From positions 3,401-54,804 of the forward strand of contig QKYT01000674.1 in assembly GCA_003550305.1 (NCBI GenBank): a stretch of DNA of 51,404 bases. The letters run 5' to 3'. Origin of the DNA: Glomus cerebriforme (lineage: Eukaryota > Glomeromycota > Glomeromycetes > Glomerales > Glomeraceae). Positions 44,502-51,404 of the stretch are shown here, piece by piece; within the stretch, counting starts at the first letter, position 1; the number at the start of each line of letters is the position of its first letter. The notes below the pieces were generated by a model, which did not search any database, was not told the origin of the DNA, and saw nothing but the letters and a program-made list of their open reading frames with translations. The position numbers and the translations under genes are program-made.

Positions 44502-44682
44502 TAGTGATAGATTATAGTGAAAAATTTTTTCGTTGATTATTTTTAGGGTAATTTTGCATCAGCTGATAAATCAGGTGGCAAATCTAGCAAATCACAGCTG
44601 CAGGAATCATCTGATCAGTGACCTTAAAAAAGGCCCAATTAAGATGATACGCGCATATGTGATAATTGGTTCTTGAAATTCA

Positions 44683-45834
44683 GGAGTTGCATCTTTGGTC
44701 TTGCATTTTCTTTGTTGTTGATCCTGTTATTAATTTTAACTACCTTGATTTAGTTGAGAAATATTTTTTAAGGGAATATTTTTGAAAATTTTTTTCATAA
44801 TATTGGTCAAGTCGTTTATTTACGAAACTGTTGGTAATTTTACGATATTGTTTATAAGAGTCTGTAAGTAAAGGTATATTTTACAACTATTTTAAGAAAT
44901 ATTAATAATAATACAGTATGAAAAAAAAAAAAATCCTCAAAATCTCATATTTTCTATATGATACCGAAATTCCTTTGACGGACTCAAACAATTTTCAAGT
45001 AAACAAAATATAATAGCTGATCGCCAAACACTTTGACCACAAAGCACTGCTCAGTGAGTGCTCACTGTCAAAAGAAAGGTAGGTTTATATTTTCACAACG
45101 ACGAGTTTTTGCGGTTTTATCCCATGGATCTGCTCAACTTGTACTGAATAAGCGTGGGTGAACGCTCTAATAATACTCAAGTAATTTATGAGCTTATTGA
45201 TCATAAGCTTAACCTATTTTATTTATTAGATGGTAGAACGGAAGCGAACGAAGTGAATTTAACTGAAGTAACATCGAAAAAGAAAAACTACCCGACAAGG
45301 TAAGTTTATACTAGATATATCAATAATTTATTTATTTATTTTTTATAGTACATTTACTAAAAGAAGTTATTTAATTTTAGCAAACAAATTAAATCTCTTT
45401 GAAAGCAAATTTGATGAAAACGAAAATCACAAGAAAATAATTTTATGAAAGCTAGTGATGATAAAAACGGAAATTATCATTTTAAAAAAACAAAACATAT
45501 ACAGTATCTCATTTCTATGCAACCGGAACAATTTACGTCTTTATTACAAAATGGAGTTTTTAGCAAATGTTAACGTTAAAATAAATCTTACTATATTAAA
45601 TTTGTATATGTATTTAGCGTATTATTATATCGATAAATTAGTTATGAGAAGACGCTGTATAGCTAATAAAAAAATCGGTCTATGAAAAATCCACATAATC
45701 CTATGATCCTAATAAGAACGATAACATAATATACTGTAATACTATTAATAATATACAGTAATAATGTATAAAAGATTTAAGGAATACTGCATAAATATAG
45801 CGTGAAATTTTCATCTAGTCAATAAAATTTTTAA
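44683..45834. other. Spacer with possible spliced small exons near 45.05-45.4 kb
   Basis: TTATTAG, then an open 69-nt stretch at 45231-45299 (GRTEANEVNLTEVTSKKKNY, PT), then GTAAGT; after TTTTAG at about 45379, SKQIKSL and TGA follow. An upstream piece ending TVKRK with GTAGGT at about 45080 may be part of it. This would be a tiny gene with good splice signals but no recognised product. The rest is AT-rich. Confidence 0.3.
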
Positions 45835-46682
45835 GAATACTTTATGGTGAAAAAGAACATATATCAAAAAATAAGGTAAGAGAAAATATATAGAAAAACT
45901 TCCGGAGTCAATTAAATTAATATTGCTTTTTATATTTTGAGGGTAATTGAGAGTTATTAAGCCAAAAAGACGCTTAGGAGATCAATTTAAAAGAGATGAG
46001 ACGGTAATTCTGAAATTTCCTTTTTTTCGTTCTTTTGCTAAAGGAGTCAAATACCAAAAATTTTTTATTGTATGTTCGAAACGAAGTCTACCAGATTTCT
46101 TTTCCAACCCGCTGATAATAGATTTCCAATGAATGATAAGTGGATATTTTTGAGCCTGCTCGATAATAAAATCTTTATCATCTTGTGATAAAGGTTCATG
46201 ACACACTATAGAATATATGAAAAATATATATTTATATCCTAAAAAATTGAAAAAGTAAAAAATAATAATATTAAAGGATAAAGTGACATACATTTTGGAT
46301 TGAGATGATTTCTCCAGCTAAATAAAATTTTTTTTAAAAAAAAGTTAAGACTTGTCTTTAAAAAAAAAAATAGAAAAAAAATTAAAACTTACTAATCAGA
46401 AATTTGTTTTGGCGTACGATTTTGCATTGTTTTACTAATCCTTGTAAAACGATCATGATGATGTCCCCATTCCTTCATTCGTAGCCTGATATGTTTATTA
46501 TCCTAAAGTGAGAAAAACATTTCTTTTAATAAGGTATAATATAACAACGATAATATTTAATTTTTTTTATTAAATATACGTCTTTATTGAATAATGGATT
46601 TTTATAACGTCCCATGTTTGAAATTTATAGTAAGATAATTAAAAATTTTTAGAATTTAGCGGGATTAATAATAAGAGCAAAG
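45835..46682 (-). repeat. Segmental duplicate, inverted copy of 29105-29960
   Basis: This is the counterpart of the repeat at 29105-29960: introns, exons and both flanks match in opposite orientation. The left limit is about TTTATGGTGAAAAAGAAC (45843) and the right limit about GCGGGATTAATAATAA (46660). Confidence 0.85.
45982..46615 (-). CDS. Myb/SANT-like protein J, near-identical to F
   Basis: Exons (high to low): 46615-46580, 46502-46393, 46317-46292 (26 nt), 46205-45982; 131 residues, the same exon lengths as gene F. R2-like repeat: DNKHIRLRMKEWGHHHDRFT then RISKTMQNRTPKQISD-YWRNHLNPK. R3-like repeat: SQDDKDFIIEQAQKYPL, IIHWKSIISGLEKKSGR, LRFEHTIKNFWYLTPLAKER. The C-terminus is RITVSSLLN. 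Differences from F are few and partly cluster in the R3 region before the recognition helix (FII to SII, RSENL to RFEHT). The gene appears intact and sits apart from the main cluster. Confidence 0.87.
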
Positions 46683-47223
46683 TAGCATTTTACATAAAAG
46701 TAATCTTTAGAAAAATCTATAATTTTCTCAAACAGTCAGTTAACAGTGAGGGAAGAAAATTGAGTATCCATTATTTATATCATTTTGTAATTTTTCAAAT
46801 CACAGCACAGAAAATTTTTTCTTTGATTTGTGTTGCATGTAACTCGATTTTTTTGTTCAATATCTTTATAAATCAAATTTTTAATAAAATTTGATGTTTT
46901 ATTATAAGTCGATGCCATAAAATAATTTATTGTTTCTATAAATATACGTTTTTTCTTCATAGAAAACGTTATTAAGTGTTACTTATTATGTATTACCTGC
47001 GAAAGACAATCATTTTTATTATCCCTTTTTTGATTGTCATACTTTCTTTGATTGTAATGAATTATTTCGGTTATACAAACATTTAATTACTATAAGTATA
47101 TTATTAAAATTCCTTTTCTTTATTCTTTAAAAAAGTTTATGAAATATATTGGCTGCTACGGTCAAACATTTTATAAAAATGGACATTTACAGTAAATGGA
47201 ATAGTGATAAAATAAATTAAATA
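46683..47223. other. AT-rich spacer
   Basis: No gene is supported. The 61-codon minus-strand frame at 46960 is chance-like. Confidence 0.5.
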
Positions 47224-47393
47224 TAGCTTAGAACCGTTAAAACTTAATTCTAGCCGGCGTTAACTTTGGCCAGAATTAACATACAGTAACTTTAATTGAT
47301 TTAAAAAAAAAATTTCGATAAATTTTGGCCAGCATTAAAATTTAACCGGAATTAAGTTAACAGATGTCTCACGTCTTAACCGGTTCCAAGCTC
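47224..47393. mobile_element. MITE-like element with TTAATTC/GGCCAG palindromes
   Basis: TAGCTTAGAACCGTTAAAAC (47224-47243) pairs with the inverse of 47373-47393 (GTCTTAACCGGTTCCAAGCTC), with some mismatches. Inside, TTAATTCTAGCCGG pairs with CCGGAATTAAG, and TTTGGCCAGAATTAA and TTTTGGCCAGCATTAA recur. It has no coding capacity. Confidence 0.5.
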
Positions 47394-47702
47394 TAAACAG
47401 CTGATTGGATTTAACAACTTGCATCAAGTTTTCGTTCAATATCATCTCTGGTAAAAACGTCTTTGAGACTGCTTTTGTCTACTGACTTGTTATTAACCTG
47501 CCAAAAGGCAAAGGTCCAGGTTCTTATAATTACTATAAACATTAACTTCATCTTTTATCTTGTTCCAGATAAGGACCTTGAGGCCTCCAATATTCAATTT
47601 ACTACTCTTCCATTAGTAATGTCAATTTCATTATTTTGAAGAAAAGTGATTTATCTAATATTAACAATGATTATTTTATTTACGATGTTTATAATTCAGG
47701 GT

Positions 47703-48141
47703 CAATTTTTGCAAATGAGTGTTGCGGCTGCAACAATTTGGCAACAAATGATGCGAATACAACTATGATAAAATGAAATAAGCATAGTAAACGAAAATCT
47801 GGTGAAATACTTACGGCACAATTACGAGATTATATATGCCAATCTCTTTATAATGAGTCGTATGTTTATAAAACTGACACACCTCTTAATGGTGGTGAAC
47901 TTGTGAAATTGATCCACCATGAAACCTTCAACATCTTATAATCAAGTTATTTTTAGTTTTATCACATACTACCAGATGTGAACGCGTTTGGTCTATTTGT
48001 GGCTGGATACACAGAACACATCACAAGAGGATTTTAGTGAAAAACCTTGATGCAATTGTGCAAATTCAGTCCTATTATATTGCTAATTATAAATCTGAAT
48101 TATCATATTGCGGCAATGGGCATTCTGAAATCAAATTTTAA
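47703..48141 (+). pseudogene. hAT transposase C-terminal relic
   Basis: Three frames in order give QFLQMSVAAATIWQQMMRIQ, then GEILTAQLRDYICQSLYNES YVYKTDTPLN, then IIKLFLVLSHTTRCERVWSI, CGWIHRTHHKRILVKNLDAI, VQIQSYYIANYKSELSYCG. The CERVWS...R..L...N...I....YYIAN segment is the hAT dimerisation region at the C-terminus of these transposases. Loss of a base in the usual NWW motif and a TGA (near 47920) in PP-NLQHL break the gene. The catalytic part is not recognisable upstream. It is possibly the relic of an autonomous partner of the 38.7-kb element. Confidence 0.7.
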
Positions 48142-48359
48142 AGAATGCAGATTTGTATGAAGAAAAGAGATAAATTTGGAAAAGGTTATGTCTGAAGCTA
48201 ATTTAAATAAATAATACATGAATTGATGATAGTTCATAAATATAAATTTTTTTTTTTTGATATTTTACAATAGTTTTGATAATTGTTTTTCTGAATCTTC
48301 TGAAGTTGAATTAGTTGAATTGCAATTTTGCAATCACGATCCTTCACGATCTCAGACGA

Positions 48360-48840
48360 AAAATGAAGTTCCTACATTTACCTCTTTATATTCCCTCTTC
48401 AAAGAGTCCGGAATGAAGTTTCCAATCTACTAAAAATAAAAATAAAAATAGAACGTTAGAAAACGTTCTTAACGTTAAAATAGAACTTAAACATTTCCTC
48501 GATAAACTAAATTATCAAAATTACCTTATAAAAAAGAAAAGAAAAAAACGATAGTTAAAAACAAATCCCCTCTTTGAAATTAACCTTCTAAGATATTCAA
48601 AATGAAAATTAGCTACAAAAAAAACAAAAGGAATGTTAATAAATTTCTACCAGCATTCCATTATTAAATACCACTCCCAATTTACCTCCTAAGACCATTT
48701 CAAATAATCCGGAGATCCAAGGCGTCAAAGACGAACCCTACAGAAAAACAAAAGCAAGTTCCTAAAAAGTCTACGATTTACCTTCTAAGCCGTTCTGAAA
48801 GAAATCCAGAGGTTTCTACAAAAAAAAATGGACCTTTATA
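48360..48840 (-). repeat. Degenerate tandem array, splice-signal-like units (minus strand)
   Basis: On the minus strand, units of about 90-115 bases show GGTAAAT..., a T-rich tract ending TTTTTGTAG, then a short segment like AAACCTCTGGATTTCTTTCA or GATCTCCGGATTATTTGAAA followed by CTTAG(A/G)AGGTAAAT. The layout is the same as in the 40.2-kb array, on the opposite strand. Confidence 0.6.
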
Positions 48841-49416
48841 AAAAGCATTTGTGTGCATACTGCGACCATCTTTACTAAGTTAGGTTTTGGGATATTGGCA
48901 TAAGTCTGGAATTTTGGCGTAGGTTTGGGATTTGGAATTTAATATTTTCTATCTCTTTAAAACATTTATATAGCTTACTATTTTTTACATTCAGTTATAT
49001 TTGGTTTTGATTATTATACTAGTACTATATAAATCACAATTGGAATAAAATTTTAAAATTTTATATAGTATAAGTTGAATAAAAAATTTTTTTGTCAATG
49101 AAATGACTTATCGGTGAAACGTCTGCCGGTAAAGTGAATGCATATACCTACAGTATATCTATATCTATATTTATACTATGCTTATACATATGAGCAATCA
49201 CCAATGGAGGTTGAATAAGAATTTTGAGCCTACTGTACTAAAAACAAATATCTATTTGTGGCTGATTTTCAATACAATACATGTTTTCTTTCGTTAAAAA
49301 ACAATGACAGTTTGTTTAATCATCAGATTTTGGCAAAAACGTCATACTGAGATCAGTAGATTTTGGCTAAATTTTGGCGCAGCTGATTGGCTATTAAAAA
49401 TCTTTATTTTTTTAGT
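48841..49416. other. AT-rich spacer
   Basis: It contains a TATATCTATATCTATATTTATA microsatellite-like run near 49155. No gene is visible. Confidence 0.5.
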
Positions 49417-49703
49417 ATTGCTAAATCTCACCGTCGATGATTGTCACTACCAGTGATTGTCACCGCTTAATTCTGGCCGAATATGATAATTTCGGCCAGA
49501 GTTAAGATACTTGTAAAGAAAATGTAAAAATCAAATTTGTATGTTTTCCTCAAAAACTAACTAAACTACAGTTTTTCTAACCTTAGAAAAACTTTTCTAT
49601 TCACAAATTTATATTATTATTCGGTTAATATATTAGTCGAAAATTCAAATAAAGTAAAAAAATTTCATGTGCGGTGATGATCACCGTCGGTGACATTTAG
49701 CAA
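49417..49703. mobile_element. MITE-like element, copy 2
   Basis: The left end ATTGCTAAATCTCACCGTCG and the inverse of the right end (TTGCTAAATGTCACCGACGG) pair over about 30 bases with some five mismatches. The ends are the same as those of the element at 774-902, which is less than half as long. The interior has TTCTGGCCGAA and TTCGGCCAGAG as a further inverted pair. It has no coding capacity. Confidence 0.65.
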
Positions 49704-50496
49704 AATTTTAGCTATGTTTAAAGTGATTTTAATTTTTAAAAAATTTAAAAAATTAAAACCATTAATTTCTCATATGATAGAGAGTAAAAATAACCTTGGT
49801 TTTTATAATTTAAAAATTTACTAAATGAGTTTTATTTTAAGTTCATTGAATTGTAGAGATTTTGTTCAATATTATTCAATTTCAAAAGCTATTAAGATTG
49901 GACAAATTCAATCTTTGTACATACAGTAATCGCACCTTATAGGTTAAATACATCAATATTCAACGTGTTTATATGTCCGTTGATATAAAAGAAATGGTTT
50001 TATCATCTCCAAACACTTGCACTAATTTCTGAGAACGAATTCATCCAATTTCATTGTGTCACAGTCACCAAATGTTCCATTCGTCCATAATAGTAAGACA
50101 AGGTGCTTATCACAGCAGCATGATACTACAAACCGTGAATAAATAAGAAATGATTTCTTCTATATTGCAATGTGAAAATGAGGTCTGTATTATTTTGTGT
50201 TTGTGTTTCTTGTTTTTCCATTCTAAATTAAACTTTTTCCTATTTTCAAATTATAGTATTTTTTTTTATTGATTTGTTATGTGATGGGCGTAACAATTGT
50301 AACATGTATAAATATAGTAAATATAAACTAAAAAATTATTTCAAATAGCTAAAATTAGTAAAGAATGGATTGTATTTATTAATTGTCGAGGGTTTCGTAT
50401 TACAAAAATTTGCATTTAAAAAATTCCTATTTTTGTTATTTTACTTCCGAATTATTGATGAGTATCCTGTATAACTACAATATAACAATATTCTAT
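49704..50496. other. AT-rich spacer, 3' flank of the protease gene
   Basis: Nothing is recognised beyond AT-rich sequence. Confidence 0.5.
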
Positions 50497-51160
50497 TCAA
50501 ATTAGTTCAAATTCCACGTTAAACTTTTTTTTGGCATGGTTTAATATCAAATCTATGGGAATAATAATAGCTGTATTTCCTGTATTGACACCAATCTTAG
50601 TTCCTTGTAAAATTCCCCACAGACAACCATTTTCATCAAAAACTGAAGCGCCCGAATCACCACAAACACCTATATATGATAACAAATGAATTATGTGCAA
50701 ATCTGATAAAAGATGAAATTTCGGTTCAATACTTACCAAAGTTATTAAATAATTTACTTTGTTCGTCACCACTTCTATCAATAGATTCAACAATCAAGGC
50801 TTTGAGTGGTTTACCACCAACTCGGAAATCATCATGCCTAATTGATTTATATCTATCATGTACAAGTCCATAGGTGTGTGCTGTCTTCCTACCAACCTTC
50901 TGAACACACACACGATCTGTTATATGATTACTCACCCCACGTTTGAGGTAAGTAATATTAATGTCGGTATGAAATGGTCTGTTATTAACATGATTTTTTC
51001 GCTCATTTTTGATCTCGCAAAAAGCATAGTCAATAATATTGTCACGTTCATCAACACCATGATGATAATACTTACTGACTACAGCGATATGATCACCCGT
51101 GACACCCTTATTATTCAGAAAGAATTAGCAGTCAAATAAAGAAAAGTTCAAAACTTTACC
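50497..51160 (-). CDS. Trypsin-like serine protease, 5' part missing
   Basis: Exons visible: about 51112-50737 and 50669-50497, joined G|GT to give NNFGVCGDSGASVFDENG. The upstream exon probably begins after an intron with a GCTAAT branch-like word and an AATAATAAG acceptor; its donor GTAAAG would be at 51159-51154. DNIIDYAFCEI matches the strand with the catalytic Asp, VCVQKVGRKTAHTYGLV is a common S1-family strand, and CGDSGASVF carries the catalytic Ser (GDSG). The part with the catalytic His is absent from the window. The C-terminus is ILNHAKKKFNVEFELI. The last base before the presumed donor adjoins a Tc1/mariner end at 51161, so the 5' exon(s) are separated from the rest. It is either a broken gene or one whose transcript crosses the insertion. 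Confidence 0.75.
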
Positions 51161-51404
51161 TACAGTGGCGCTCAAAAGTTTTGCATCACCTGAAAAAAAA
51201 AATGAAAATCATGATATCACATGATCTAAAGCTCATTGGCACCTGAAATAAAGAAATCTAAAAATAGAATACTAGAGTTACCTAAACGTATAAATTTATT
51301 TTAAATTGATTGGTTACTTTTTGAATCACATGACATTAAGTCACAAACTAGCGATGCATTTCTTTTGATCGCTTGAAAATTTTTAAAAAAATTAAAATTT
51401 TTAT
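51161..51404. mobile_element. Terminus of a Tc1/mariner-type transposon, cut by window end
   Basis: TACAGTGGCGCTCAAAAGTT followed by TTGCATCACCTG is a typical mariner/Tc1 inverted-repeat start: CAGTGGCG...CAAAAGTTT after a TA target. No transposase is visible in the remaining 240 bases. It interrupts the upstream part of the protease gene. Confidence 0.6.

Larger units (their letters stand above)
39958..44682. mobile_element. DNA transposon with transposase and a convergent zinc-finger gene
   Basis: CATATGCGCGCAT near 39971 has an inverse counterpart, ATACGCGCATATG, near 44649. Around both, ATTA and CTTAA words also match in inverted order, so I place the ends there provisionally. Inside lie the two-exon transposase gene (41115-43396, plus) and the C2H2 gene (43569-44336, minus). 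Single N calls at 40508-44255 suggest a consensus of several near-identical copies. The superfamily is not certain: the zinc-knuckle CPWCLC after an SSDWKF acidic motif is reminiscent of the KDZ/Zisupton or Transib/RAG1 type of layout. Confidence 0.55.

Noticed and set aside
12147..46615. Interpretation of the Myb-like genes as accessory genes of Harbinger-type transposons, which also carry Myb/SANT proteins
   Set aside because: No PIF/Harbinger transposase, no inverted repeats and no 3-bp target duplications were seen around any copy; several also differ in flanks. It is kept as an alternative only.
50676..51139. Plus-strand frames across the protease gene
   Set aside because: The minus strand carries GDSG, DYAF and KVGR motifs in a spliced frame; the plus-strand frames are shadows.

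Overview
The window looks like accessory, repeat-rich genomic DNA of an arbuscular mycorrhizal fungus (Glomeromycotina, most like Rhizophagus). The reasons are very low GC, short introns with GTAWGT donors and T-rich AG acceptors, and typical expanded families of these fungi: a BTB/BACK/TLDc gene, protein kinases with an N-terminal CxxC...CxxC ribbon, and a RING-type family with a 'PEVADI' segment. This assignment is inferred from family content; no search was run.

Left part (1-11.3 kb): a broken kinase 5' end (minus strand), a BTB-TLDc gene with a one-base frameshift, a second kinase 5' fragment, an unusually GC-rich small membrane-protein gene that needs one frame correction, a terminal-inverted-repeat element, decayed coiled-coil and RING-family genes, and a nearly complete kinase pseudogene with a nonsense codon and a frameshift.

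Central part (12-33 kb, plus one member at 46 kb): seven apparently intact small genes and two or three remnants of one Myb/SANT-like family. Each intact gene, once spliced, has an R2-like repeat (RF..IS..MP..TP.QI...W.N.LDP) followed by an R3-like repeat (WK....L...F......IKNFW). All share the same intron positions and phases, including an invariant 26-nt microexon, and five end in the same SLLN tail. Two pairs are recent inverted duplicates in which introns are conserved as well as exons. This local family is the main finding. Long AT-rich spacers separate the copies.

Right part (34-51.4 kb): a decayed repeated gene region on the minus strand (34.3-36.7 kb), a small hAT-like non-autonomous element (38.7-39.3 kb), and a roughly 4.7-kb DNA transposon (about 39.96-44.68 kb) with a two-exon, 737-residue transposase and a convergent C2H2 zinc-finger gene. 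These are followed by a hAT transposase relic, three arrays of exon/intron-like degenerate tandem repeats (13.5, 40.2 and 48.4 kb), several MITE-like elements, and a trypsin-like protease gene (minus strand) cut at its 5' side by a Tc1/mariner terminus that runs off the window.

No tRNA, rRNA or CRISPR array was recognised. Exact splice models come from reading the sequence and have no transcript support.
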